Below, in pieces: positions 31,601-42,448 of a DNA stretch of 64,000 bases (positions within the stretch are counted from its first letter, which is position 1; each line of letters starts with the position of its first letter). Source of the DNA: Aquatica leii (taxonomy: Eukaryota; Arthropoda; Insecta; Coleoptera; Lampyridae); NCBI GenBank assembly GCA_035610365.1, contig CM069432.1:10168001-10232000 (forward strand), in the 5' to 3' direction. Position numbers and translations under genes: made by a program. A model generated the notes under the pieces. It had not been told where the DNA came from, did no database searches, and saw nothing but the letters and a program-made list of their open reading frames with translations.

Positions 31601-31745
31601 GGGTCAGGAAAAGTCCATTAACTGTTACTTTTATGGTCAAGGAAGTTGCCGAAATGGACGAAACTGCCGCTATCGCCACGATCCTTTGCACCGGTGTGGC
31701 ATCCAGTCTTCTATTCTGGGACAGAACTGTCCTAAGGAGGAGGCA
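31601..31745 (+). pseudogene. CCCH zinc finger at the C-terminus of Gypsy-B pol
   Basis: The open frame continues from the macrodomain through a short linker into CYFYGQGSCRNGRNCRYRH, a CX7CX5CX3H zinc finger (about 31621-31677). This class usually binds RNA. The frame then runs without a stop through the polypurine tract into the 3' LTR, so the original stop has been lost or lies in the LTR. A role in packaging or RNA recognition is inference. Confidence 0.75.
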
Positions 31746-31746
31746 G
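31734..31746 (+). other. Polypurine tract of Gypsy-B
   Basis: AAGGAGGAGGCAG lies immediately before the TGAAACG that starts the 3' LTR, the position used for plus-strand priming. Confidence 0.8.
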
Positions 31747-32177
31747 TGAAACGTTCTCAAATTTGTGAGCCTTCTCGAAGTTGTTATCCATCTTCTAGAA
31801 CGTATACCGAAAGAAATGGAACACTCGAGAAGGATTTCCAGAATGTGTATATATACGGAACAAACAAATCGTAGGTCAGTTATTTTCGTAATGCGAAGAC
31901 AGCAGTGTTAAGAAAATTATTCAAGTCTAAATAAATAAGTCGTTAGCGCGTGTGTGTAGATAAATATACGGAGAATAATTTTGTACGTAACTTTAGTGTA
32001 AACAAGTGTGTGAAGCTATCCGCGGACTTTATCTTATCTTTGTGTAAGTGATATAAATTAGTGTAAGTGTTTCTATTAAATATTACTAGATTTAATTAGT
32101 TCGGTTAATTTAAAAGTATAAGTAAAAATATTTTTAGTAGTTTAAATAAATTAGTTTTAATAATAAAATTCGTTACA
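31747..32177 (+). repeat. Gypsy-B 3' LTR
   Basis: Begins TGAAACG and ends CGTTACA, followed by the GTAG duplication. It lacks 14 bases found in the 5' LTR near 26320. It keeps the initiator TCAGTT that the 5' LTR has lost. Confidence 0.92.
31771..31881 (+). promoter_or_regulatory. LTR promoter: heat-shock elements, TATA box, initiator
   Basis: Three TTCnnGAA modules lie at 31771-31780 (CTTCTCGAAG), 31792-31801 (CTTCTAGAAC) and 31835-31844 (TTTCCAGAAT). TATATATA is at 31848-31855 and TCAGTT at 31876-31881. The distance from the first T of TATA to the A of the initiator is 30 bases, the canonical arthropod spacing. The same layout appears in the minus-strand LTR at 24362-24778. The motifs are visible; heat-shock control is inferred. 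Confidence 0.65.
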
Positions 32178-32181
32178 GTAG

Positions 32182-34295
32182 CATCTTCAAGAAAATTGCT
32201 TATACTATGCTTTGCGTTGATTGTCTCTATTATTGGTTTGAGTAATGTAGATTAATTTGTATTCATTAAGTTTAATATTTCCTAATGTGATTCCTGTTGT
32301 TGAGTGATTTTTCTTTCTGTTTTTTCGATTGTTAACTTTAATTTGCCCATTGATATTGCTAATACTGAACGTTTTAAATCCTTTGCAATCTTAATTAAAT
32401 TATATACATTTTTCCAAAAATTTTTTTTACAGTTATTATTGCAATCCTGTGGGGAAGACTCCAGGTTTTATTTTGGTTATTAATCTTAAAATGTCCCCAT
32501 TATAAGATGGACCGAAACCACCCTAATACAGTGGAAATGTATTATATAGGCTTTATTCAAAGTTTTTGTGGATATCGTTTTAAATTCTAATAATACTAAT
32601 AAAACACAAAGCCACATTGAAATGCAGAAAAAAAGCAAATAATAGGTAAGATACTTTTAAAAAGTCAGCATTTGCCAAAAATCGATCGGACTAAAGGCAG
32701 CTACAAGATAAATACAAATTAAAGATGTAGATGGCGATAAGCATAGACTGCTCTCAAATAAGATGCTTACAATAAAACTAAAATTAAAAATGTACTAGTT
32801 TACATAAAAGTATAATGTAAAGTTAAAAAAAAAGTTTCTTTGTCCTTTTTTTTTGTTTAATCAAATTCTTGTTGATTACTAAATAGACGCGTAGTACCAA
32901 CATCGTTAATGATTGTGGTAGTCGACGTTTCGAAAACAGATGTCTTAAAAAATTTAACATTTAAAGGGTTGAAAATTAATCAGTTTTTTTGAAGCTTTCT
33001 TTTATCGCGATACTTGCGTTTGCTTTTCCGTGTCGTATTCAGGTTTTTCAGATGCATTAGCGTTTTTGTCAAATTAGTCTGAAAATCGCGACGTAAACGT
33101 TTACGTCAATAAAAGGGTCATTCCATTTTGTCCTTTCACCCTAGTCGTTCAAGATTTAATCCATTACCAAACGGCGAAATATCGTTTAATGCTCACGTAT
33201 TACGCAATCCCACGACGATGTTTACCCAACTTTATCTTATTTGCATACAGTCATCTACCTAAAAGATTTAATATGTAAAACCCACATCAAAATGCACATA
33301 GAAATGAGCAAGCAATGTCCTATGGTTTAGTCATGGCGTCGATAGTGCAATGCATCACCGTCGAGACGTAAGTGAAAACTAATCATAGTTAGTGCAATTC
33401 GATGTTGCTGACCAGCACGCGACAACTCCGTTTTATATCAAACCGAACAATAAGCGTCCTTCACTCTATAACTTATCAATAAAAAAAAAATAATATTAAA
33501 TCCGAACCGTATTTGAAAACGCAGACAAATTGATAAAGAGAACATGTTTAAAATGTATCGACACGTATTAGAACAGTAGCGACCTCCTGGTGAGTTCCCG
33601 TCAATGGCAATTATTGACTGGTGCCAGAAACAGCTCTAGAATGTAAATTAGGGGAACTTCAGGGTGCATCAAAGCAACAAGCCGAGAATCCGCTACTTCG
33701 CATTGATCCCCACATCCCCCAAACTCCCAACAAAAGCCACCCGCCTTTGTTAACCTACTGTTCATTTTGATTTCAATTGACTTATTATTAAGTGAAAATT
33801 GGAATGATTTAGTTACCAGAAATGCGTTTATTTGATTTTCTCTTTCCTAGACTATTTGTATCTTTGTTTTTTTTATTTATTTTATTTAACTTTAGGTATT
33901 GGTGCTACGGTTGTGGCAAAACTTAACATAGAAACATTAGATTAGTATATAAATTCAGTTTTGATAATCGGTACCTGTTAATTTAAAAATAAAGAGTTTG
34001 TTAACACATAAAACTTTTTCTGTTTTATGTCATGTTTGCACCGTTTTGTTGAAATCAAAGCTTATTCCACGCTTCTTAATAATTACATTATGTTGCTCTG
34101 AATTCAACATTTGAAATTTGTTACTAATTTTTATTATAATTAGAACAATTAAAAATATAAAGTAAAGGAAAGTAAGGCTTAAAACTAGAGTGTGTGTTGT
34201 GAATTTTGTCTAAACGTTTATTTTGCGACTAGCTTTATTTACGTATTCCTTACTGTCCATCAACACGGTTTTATTTACTTTTAGTTATCTAAAAA
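32182..34295. other. 2.1-kb stretch without a recognised gene
   Basis: AT-rich sequence with no convincing coding region on either strand. A 14-base palindrome CGTAAACGTTTACG occurs near 33090, and a less AT-rich block lies at about 33570-33760. I see no repeat shared with other parts of the window. Confidence 0.5.
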
Positions 34296-35322
34296 ATTAA
34301 TTTACTCTATAGATTTTGATGTATGTCTCATATCTGAGACTCATTTCACGAGAGAGTCATAAATCAAATTTACACAATCCACGCTGACAATACAGCGAAA
34401 GGAGGAAGTGCAATTATCATAAAGGACTCCATCTTACATCATCAAGAGATGAGTTACCAAACACTAGAAATACAGGCCCACCTGTCAACATTAAAAAAAA
34501 AACATATGAATTAACAATCACGGCACGAAACATGCCATAAAGAAAGAACAATATGTAGACTTTCTCAATAGCCAAGCAAATAGATTCATCATCGGAGTTG
34601 ACTTTAACGTAAAGCACACAGACTGAGGATCTAGGCTAACTACAACTAACGGTAAGGAACTTTTAACAGCATCTAATCAGTTTATATGCTAAATGTTATC
34701 AACTGGAAAGCCAATGTATAACCCCACTGACACTAACAACATTTCTAATGTCATAGACTTCTTTATAATCAGGAATATCTCATCAAACTATGCCCAAATT
34801 GAAGAAGCATGAGATATGGACTCAGTTCATTTTCCAATACTTCTTACATTAAGCGATGGTGTAATCCAAAAAGAAAACCCACCGAGTCTAACTAACAAAA
34901 GTACAGATTAAGAAAGCTTCAAAATCCAACTTGAGGAACAAATCAAACTTTGCTTTCCACTTAGAACAAAAGAGCAGTTAGATGACGAAATTTACCTATT
35001 CGTTAAAAACATACAACAAGCAGCGTGTGATAACATACCTGCACAAACTTTTAGAACAAAAGGAAATCATTATCCAAAAGTAATTAGAAACCTTATCACA
35101 GAAAAAAGGAAACTCAGATGGAAATGGAAACTGAACACAGCAATAAGCGTATAAACTGAAGTAATTGGAGATTATCTGATTGAGTTAATCAATAATAACA
35201 AAACAAATTACTCACTTTAGAAGGCCACCAAGCGACTAAAGAGACTTGTTTTGCATAATCCTTCAATTCTAAATACGGATAGAACTTAGACCCGAAGCAA
35301 TGCTCAAAAAGCTTGTAGGTTT

Positions 35323-35660
35323 GTTACAAGCTTATAGGTCTTACGAACCTTGCACGGCCAACCGACATAGTCGGAGATAGGGTTGGTTCAAATAAATAAG
35401 AGTTAAAGGGCGCCAGATCTTTTATAAGTAAAACGTCTATCTCGATCAGGACAGAAAGTTCAAGCTTGTAACGAATTTTAGGTTCGTAATCCTTGTTGTC
35501 CTGGTGTTCGTGTAACCAACAAAAAGAAAGATACGTTACCATAAAAAAAAAGATAAAATAAATATAACAATTTTAATTTAATAACGTAGATTATTAACAA
35601 CGAGTCTCAGAAATTCTCAATCCATAAATACCGGAAGTATCGGCAACACACAATACATAA
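35323..35660 (+). repeat. Inverted-repeat arm A
   Basis: Complementary to 36512-36848. Both contain GGCGCC-type, TAGGTCTTAC/GTAAGACCTA and ATCGGCAACACACAATAC blocks, and both have GTTACAAGC at the outer edge. Confidence 0.75.
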
Positions 35661-36511
35661 GTTTGTTACGTGCAAAATTTTTATAACGTAACACCCTGTA
35701 TATTGAATTAACATTAGATTCTGGTTTGACGCTCTCTGTCGATCTTTTCTCGAGACTGTCATTTTACGACGAAGTCGTTAAGCTGACAACTGCATAAAAC
35801 GGCCTGTTTCGCCTAAACTAAGTTTTCGATTATCATCTTCAAATTATAACTTCATTACGTTTTTAAAATAATTTATTCGTCACAGGGTACGATATTTACA
35901 TGCGTTTTGTTAGAATTCTTTTGTAATTTCTTCTTAATTTGATAACCGTTCCGACACGTTTTGGCCATATGTTTCTATTCAATAAAGAATAATGAGTTAT
36001 TAATATCGATAAATACTTTTACGGGACGTGTATAACTCTATAAGGCCTACGTTTAAAACTAAAGAAACCGAAAACAAGAACTTTTCTTCGAGATCCTACT
36101 CATGCGGCAAACACCTGCGAAACCAACTTTCATTGAATGTGTACAACAGCATTCGCTAATCATGTTATGTTATGTGTACTTTCTTTTAGCAGTAATTAAC
36201 AATTTTGTAGATCTTGATTTCGTGATTCATTGTGTTGGCACGATTTGCTACACAAATTTATTCCAGGCTCACTAACCGGGGAAAACGTTTTCTTTGCTCA
36301 AGTAGGTACTGGATTGTGGGTAAGTTTATTTAATTATTTTATCGCTGTCAGAAAAGTCACTCACGGAACTTTTGTTTATGTTAATTTCCGTAATTACGAT
36401 TATTGTTTTAATGCCATTAAGGTTGTTTCATTAATTATTTTGTGTGTATCGCAAGCTGTGTACGAACAATATTTACTACGAAATTTTCTTCGCTATTCAC
36501 TTCGATTCAAC

Positions 36512-36848
36512 TTTTGTATTGTGTGTTGCCGATACTTCTGGAATTTATGCATTGAGAATTAGATATACTCTTGTTAATAATCTACGTTACTAAATTAAAG
36601 TTTTTATACCTGTTAATCTTTCTTTTATGGTAACGTACCTTTCTCTTTTCTTGTGGTTACCCGAACATCAGAGTAACAAGGATTACGAACCTAAAAGTTC
36701 GTTACAAGCTTGGACCGTCTGTCTTGATCGAGGCAGAAGTGTTAATTATAAATGATCTGGCGCCCTTAATTATTATTCACTTGAACCTCCCCTATCTCCG
36801 ACTGTGTGAGTTGGCCGTGTAAGGTTTGTAAGACCTATAGCTTGTAAC
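36512..36848 (-). repeat. Inverted-repeat arm A'
   Basis: Reverse complement of arm A. The match is close over about 340 bases with scattered mismatches, and it ends at GCTTGTAAC, the complement of the left end of the element. Confidence 0.75.
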
Positions 36849-37189
36849 AAGTTTACACGATGTCGATAGCGAATAAAATTACATAACAAATATCGTTTGT
36901 ACACAGCATGCGATACACACAAAATAATTAGTGAAACTACCGCAATGGTATTGAAACAGTGATTGTAATTACGTAAGTTAAAATAAGCAAAATTCCGTGA
37001 GTGACTTTTCTGACAGCGACAAAATAATTAAATAAACTTACCCACAATCCAGTACTTATTTGTTAAAAAAAAAACGTTTTCCTCGTTGAGTTAGCCTGGA
37101 ATAAATTTGAATAGCAAATCGTGTCAACACAATGACTCACGAAAGCAAGATCTACAAAATTGTTAATTACTACTGAAAGAAAGTACACA

Positions 37190-37638
37190 TAAGAACCCGA
37201 TTATGGAACGCTGTTTCTTGTCTTCGTTTTTAGTTTTAAACGTGGGCCTTACAGAGTTATACTCGTCCCATGAAGGTATTTGTCGATGTTAACCCCTGAT
37301 CGATAATGCATCGAAACGTACAGCCAAAACGTGGCGGGACGGCTATCAAATTAAGAAGGTAATTACCAAAGAATTCTAAAAACGGACTTGAACATCTTAC
37401 CCTGCGATAAATAAACTACTTTAAATGCGTAATGAAATTATAATTTTATTTTTATTAACGTCGATGTTGTTAGAAACTTCAAATTTTAAACATCACAGGC
37501 AATTTTAAGTAGTTGTCGGTTTAAGGTCTTCACAGGAAATGACAGACAAAAGAAAACTCGGCAGAGGGCGTCAAAACCAAAATCTAATTTTAGTTCAACC
37601 AATATACAGGGTATTACGTTATATAATTTTTGCACGTA
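37190..37638 (-). repeat. Inverted-repeat block B'
   Basis: Reverse complement of about 35660-36180. The best match is at its right end, where the complement GTTACGTGCAAAAATTATAT mirrors GTTACGTGCAAAATTTTTAT at 35656. Together with block C' (36850-37190) it makes the second arm a circular permutation of the first. Confidence 0.65.
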
Positions 37639-38391
37639 ACAGGTTTGCAGAACATTTTGAGATCATTTTCTAACTAACTAATGGAAAAGAAGGCTGGATT
37701 ACACCAGAGCAACAAGAAATTATTCTAAGACTCACTTCACAGATAGAAGTCTTAGATGAAATTAAAACAAATATTAATCAAAAAAAAAACTGGTTTTGAC
37801 CTAATCACTGGTAAAGTTTTAAAACAACTTCCAAGAAAAGCTGTAATAAAACTTCCGAATCTTATTAACGCATCTTTTAGATTAAAGCACGATGATTCCC
37901 AAACCAGGTAAACCTCTTAATGACGTAGCATCGTATAGACCTATATCGTTGCTACCAGTCATCTCAAATGTATATGAAAAAATACTCCTTAAGAGTATAG
38001 TAGAGGAAAAAACTTGCTACCTTCCCATCAATTTGGTTTTAAAAAAAGTCACTCCACTATTAATCAAGTACATTAGATCACAAATGTCATAGAAAAATCT
38101 GTTCATTTAGAATTCAGAACTAAAGGAAATCCTAGCAAGGTTACAACAAGGTAGTTTGCAATGTCTAATACTTTATCTATCATATACTAGTGATATTCCA
38201 AGTCTTGAACATAAAACAATAGCAACATTTGCTGATGACACCGCAGTCATTGCCGTCGGAAAAGACCATGAAGAAACTATCAAAAAAATCAAAACTTCTA
38301 TTAATAAAGTTAACACTAAAACCTGGCAAATCAAGTCAAACGAAAATAAGTCTTTACCAATAAACAAAAGCAACATCTACCCATCCGGATC

Positions 38392-41025
38392 TTTTTTTTT
38401 AGGAGGGGAAACCATTTATTGGATTCCCGCATTCTGCGCGGGTGTGTGGAATTCTCCTTGCCATCTTGGCAAGGCCTACCCACTAAAACCTCTCCTCACA
38501 TCTCCTTTTCAACAGCATAGGGTACCGATTTTGCATTCTTCGCTATGTTAGTTTGGCAATTAGCCGTCTCCTTAGTTACTTATCCTTTTTTCTCTCTTTC
38601 TTGCTTCCTCCTCTCTTTTCTTGATTATTTTTGTGTGCCAACTTTCTATTTCTTTCCATTTATCCTCGTTCTCGCAGATTACACTAATGATGTTAGATGC
38701 TTTTATTTATTCTCCTATCTTTTCTTCGATTTTCCTTCTTTCTTCCTTCCATCTTTTACATTTAAACACCGCATGTTCTTTATTATCCTTTTCACTACAA
38801 TCCGCGCAGTTGTCATTTTCTCTTTTTTTAATTTTGTGTAAGTATTCTCCATTTTCACCGTGCCCAGTCAGCAGCTGCGTCGTATAGTAACTCAGTTCTC
38901 CGTGTTTTCTGTGTATCCAGAAGTATATGTTTGGAATCAGTTTTTTTCTCCATGACTCTCTGTCTTTCCACTGTTTCTGCCATTCCGCTATTGTTGCACT
39001 AGTGTTCATTTTATCTTTTCTTTTTTTAGCCAGGATCTGTAGCGGTGGGATTTCAGCAACCACCATAACGTCTTGTGTGTTTACTGTTCTGTAAGCTCGA
39101 CTAATTCTTATTGCTAGGATTCTTTGCACCCTATCTAATAGTTTATTTACTGTTCCAAATTTGATTGCTTCCTGCTAAATCTCTGCTCCGTACAATACGA
39201 TTGAATCCACCGCGTGTGCTATAACTTTCCTTTTTGATGATCTGGCTCCTCCATGATTTGGGAGTATCCTCCTCAATGCGTTTGCTTTTGTAAGAGGCTT
39301 TATCTGTTATCGTCTTGACGTGCTCAATAAAGCTGAGGTTTTTATTAATAGTTATACCATGGACTTTGATACTTTTTTGGGTTATTATTTTTTGCCCTAG
39401 TAGTTCTAAATTTAGCGCTGTGATTCTTCTTTGCCCCGTCATTAGTCCTACTTTTGATTTCTCTGGAACTAGCTTTAGTCTGTTTTCCGTCATCCATTTG
39501 TTAATGGTTTCCATTGCTATCTTTGCTCTATATACTGCTTCTTGTATCTGTTTGGATCTTGTAACTATTGTGAGATCATCTGCAAAGCCAATCAGTTTAA
39601 CTCTATCTGGCATACTTAATCTTAGTACTCCGTCATACATGACATTCTATAAGATTGACCCAAGGACCAAACCTTGTGGAACCCCGGAGGTTACGTTGTG
39701 TACTATATTTCTTCCCTTCGAGTCATTTATCTGTATGCTTCGATCTATCAAGTAGTCCTGTAGTATATTTATTAGATATTCTGGTATCTTCATTTCCACT
39801 AGTGCCTTCATTATTTGTCGTCTAGATGCCGAGTTGAAGGCATTTTGTACATCTATTGCCATCACTAGGCAAACCTGCCTTGTCCTCCATGTCCCAGTGT
39901 TGGCCTCTTTTATTTCTTTCGTCACGACTCTTATTGCGTCTATTGTTGACCTCCCTTTTCTAAAGCCAAATTGGTTGTCAGCAAGCTTCTTATCAATTTT
40001 ATGTTTGAGGCGCTCGGCCAGTACCCTCTCCAATATGTTGCCCGCAGTGTCTATCAGACAAATAGGTCTATATGTCGAGCTCGTCTCTCCCTTTGGTATT
40101 AGTTCTAGATTTGCTTTTTTCCAGCACAGTGGAGAATTACCTACTCTGACACACGAGTTTAACACATTGGCCCAGATCTGTGCTCTTTATATGGCCACTA
40201 CTTTTACCACCTCGGCAGGAACTCCATCAGGTCCTGGAGCTTTGCCCGTAGCAAGTCTTTTTGCTGCCTTTTCCACCTTCGTGCTAGATATTGGTTCAAA
40301 ATCCAAAAGCTGGTTTTTATATTTGTTCCTTTCTTTAAGCTTATCTTTTTCGAGAAATAGTTTTTGTATTATTTCTATCATTTTTTTTATTATCCAAACC
40401 AATTATAGTTGTTTTTTCTTCTTATCTTTTTATAGATTAACTTGTACCTTTTTCCCCAAATATCTTGATCGAGTTCGTCACAGATCTTTTTCCAGCACTC
40501 CTTCTTACTTTTTTTGATCATCACCTTTCCTAATCTGGTGTTGATAATTCCTTCTTGTTTTGATGCATCTTCTTCTTTGTAAGTTGATCTCGTCGTTCCA
40601 CCAGTATTCTCCCCTTTTATTTGTTCTTCTTATGGGCATAGTTTCTTTACATAGTTGACATAGGAATTTAGTCATTTTATTTACTGTCTTTAGGTTTTCT
40701 TCGGCCGTTTGTTTTACTATATGCTCCAGTCTTGTTTTATTCAATTTATTAGTGTTCCAGGTTGGAGTTACCTTTGTTTTTTCTCTTAGAATATTGCTCC
40801 TTGTGTCTTCCCATATCCGTTCAATATAACGATGATCGCTGAGCGATTCCGTTTTTAGAACTTGCCAGTTTGTTATTCTCTTTTTCATATCGTTGGTGCT
40901 CAATGTTAGGTCAATATGCTGCTGATTTTATGACCTTTGCTAGTTCTTGGAGATCCGCTTTAAAAACCTCAATGTCCTCATTAGAAGAAAAATAGGTACT
41001 AAAAACACTTATCTTACTTAATTTA
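38392..41025 (-). mobile_element. R1-clade non-LTR element inserted in the Jockey remnant
   Basis: A minus-strand element with its poly(A) end (a run of T) at 38392 and a 5' truncation in the endonuclease at about 41020. It is bounded by a 13-base duplication, ACCCATCC(G/A)GATC, at 38379-38391 and 41026-41038. It contains an endonuclease remnant, a reverse transcriptase with several open stretches and a C-terminal Cys/His region. R1-clade elements usually choose specific sites; here the target is an older transposon. Confidence 0.85.
38560..40915 (-). pseudogene. R1-clade ORF2: endonuclease end, RT and C-terminal zinc region
   Basis: From 40903: SLSDHRYIERIWEDT (end of endonuclease) and a linker ending WWNDEINLQRRR. 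From 40402: KAAKRLATGKAPGPDGVPAE. From 40165: LELIPKGETSSTYRPICLID, then ADNQFGFRKGRSTIDAIRVV, VCLVMAIDVQNAFNSASRR (first catalytic Asp) and TSGVPQGLVLGSIL. From 39640: LIGFADDLTIVTRS (FADD catalytic box). From 39129: the C-terminal region with CADCSEKDNKEHAVFKCKRW, a Cys-Cys-His-Cys motif. These are the landmarks of R1-clade ORF2. Frameshifts separate the open stretches and the 5' endonuclease has a deletion near 40925. Confidence 0.85.
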
Positions 41026-42199
41026 ACCCATCCAGATCTACAATACTCAGATCCCACCTGCTGACTCAGTTAAATATCTAGGAATGGCATTAGACGCGAG
41101 ACTCCGCTAGAAAATGTATTGGCTTATTGGAATAAATTTCAAATTGTCTAGTCAAACTGCTCTTATACAAGCAAATACTGAAACCTGTTTTGACCTACGG
41201 CATTTAACTCTGAGGTTGTGCCAGCAACAGACAAATGATTCAGCACTTTCAGAACAAAACACCAAGGAACATTGTTGATGCACCCTGGTGCACGACTCAA
41301 AAGGATAAACCCTTTTGTGTTAGTGAAATAGTAATAGTGCAAAGCGGAGCAATGTACGGTATTTGAGTTACAGGCTATGTTCCTACCTATTTTTACCAAC
41401 TTTGGTTACAACAATGAAACTGTCCAAACCCGAAAGACGTTCTCATCTTAGTATAGACTCCGGCCGTGGAAACTTTTGCTATTACATTAAATAAGCGTTT
41501 CCAATATTATCCAACAAACTGTGTTTGAATTGTTAAGGTTCAAGAAGTTTAATAGACTGGTTTAAAATCAACGTACAACGTTCTCCGCTTTTATAGCTAT
41601 TTACAGTTATCGCTAATAGATAGTACCTTATACTCTGCCATCAATCTTTGGTAACGGCTAAGACAATGCTTTAAGCATGAACTAAACCTAAACTCGATTC
41701 TGAAAAAAACCAAAGAAATTGCCAGTGATATCTATACTAATTATGTGAAAGAAGCAAGTCATTCAAAACATAACAATTAGGACTTTAACATGCATCAAAA
41801 ACGGTCGCATTCAACGACATAGTCAAAGAGTGGTCGGCGATGACTAGTCCTGACAGGACGCCCAATTATGACTTATGCTTCCAAGTGCTATACTTCGGGC
41901 AACGGGATTGACCTGCAGGCTAAACTAAGTAGAGAATAACTAGATATGGCGAATATGGATAGCTTCTGACCTAGAGTGGAAGGCTGTCAACAGCATTTGT
42001 ACTCCAAGTAGGAGCGGCGGAAACTATAGTCAGGAAAGCAACCGGAAATTACCTGACTTCCCCAAGACATCACAATAGATATAAAAAATCAAATAAAGAC
42101 TTTCAGTCCCGGACACCTCTTAAATGGAGAGAGGATGCTAAGAATTCCCCAGTGTTCCAATGAAGTCTTCAAAATGACTCACGAAAAGAGAATTGGTAC

Positions 42200-42448
42200 G
42201 TGGAAGCCGGAAAATATAGTGAAAGAGCAAAACGACTCGAAATCGATATACTAAGATGCAATTCAGGTCACGGCACCATAGACGAACACCATGTATATTC
42301 CTCTAGAAAGGATACTACTAAAAACAAAGTAGCAATAATTTTTAATAAGCAAACTAATTTAACCGTGGGATTCATCCCTATTTCAAGTAGAGTCGCATTA
42401 ATCAAAATCAAGGCAAAACCGTTTGATCCAAGCATTATACAGACATAA
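42200..42448 (+). pseudogene. RTE endonuclease fragment
   Basis: An 82-codon piece of the endonuclease. The first part is in a shifted register after GTW (near 42200, the W of the GTWN start). The second part has KNKVAIIFNKQTNLTVGF and IPISSRVALIKIKAKPF. The C-terminal piece with SDHNLL is at 42772-43065. The endonuclease nicks target DNA during retrotransposition. Confidence 0.6.

Larger units (their letters stand above)
25946..32177 (+). mobile_element. Full-length Gypsy-B (Ty3/Gypsy) with macrodomain and CCCH zinc finger
   Basis: A 6.2-kb element flanked by the 4-base direct repeat GTAG (25942-25945 and 32178-32181). LTRs of 447 and 431 bases both start TGAAACG and end TACA. The order is gag, aspartic protease, reverse transcriptase, RNase H, integrase, then an extra in-frame segment with a macrodomain and a CCCH zinc finger, and a polypurine tract. 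By eye the LTRs differ at about 25 positions plus a 14-base gap, and each gene has stops or frameshifts, so this insertion is old and inactive, though structurally complete. Related fragments lie at 24010-24778, 50095-53655 and 61490-63435. Confidence 0.92.
35323..37638. mobile_element. Compound inverted-repeat DNA element with 6-base target duplication
   Basis: Flanked by AGGTTT on both sides (35317-35322 and 37639-37644); removing one copy restores the Jockey reading frame (KACRFAEHFE). The element begins GTTACAAGC and its complement begins GTTACGTGC. Inside, a block A (35323 to about 35660) is inverted at about 36512-36848 (A'). Block C (about 36180-36510) is inverted at about 36850-37190 (C'), and block B (about 35660-36180) is inverted at about 37190-37638 (B'). 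The order is A B C A' C' B'. No transposase is encoded, so it is non-autonomous. The superfamily is unknown to me. Confidence 0.7.
34300..41480 (+). mobile_element. Jockey-clade remnant interrupted twice
   Basis: Three collinear pieces on the plus strand. The endonuclease (34300-35322) has DVCLISETHF, then AKGGSAIIIKDS in a shifted frame. The early reverse transcriptase (37639-38391) has MIPKPGKPLNDVASYRPISL at 37892 and TIATFADDTAVIA near 38215-38255. The C-terminal part (41026-41480) has ADSVKYLGMALDARLR and remnants of the thumb. An inverted-repeat element separates the first two pieces and an R1-clade element the last two. In both cases the Jockey sequence resumes at the next base after a short duplication. 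The 5' end is truncated and all pieces carry stops. Confidence 0.8.

Noticed and set aside
25942-32181. Possibility of an envelope gene making Gypsy-B an errantivirus
   Set aside because: The segment after integrase is a macrodomain plus CCCH finger with no signal peptide, fusion peptide or membrane anchor, so no env is present.
36230-36562. 110-codon open frame inside the inverted-repeat element
   Set aside because: It crosses the boundary of block C and arm A', is not open in the inverted copy of block C, and shows no domain. Probably chance.
38545-38887. Hydrophobic membrane-like frames on the plus strand
   Set aside because: Antisense to the charged C-terminal region and 3' end of the R1-clade element.
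39834-40517. 227-codon plus-strand open frame
   Set aside because: Lies opposite the R1-clade reverse transcriptase, which has palm motifs on the minus strand; no protein family is apparent on the plus strand.
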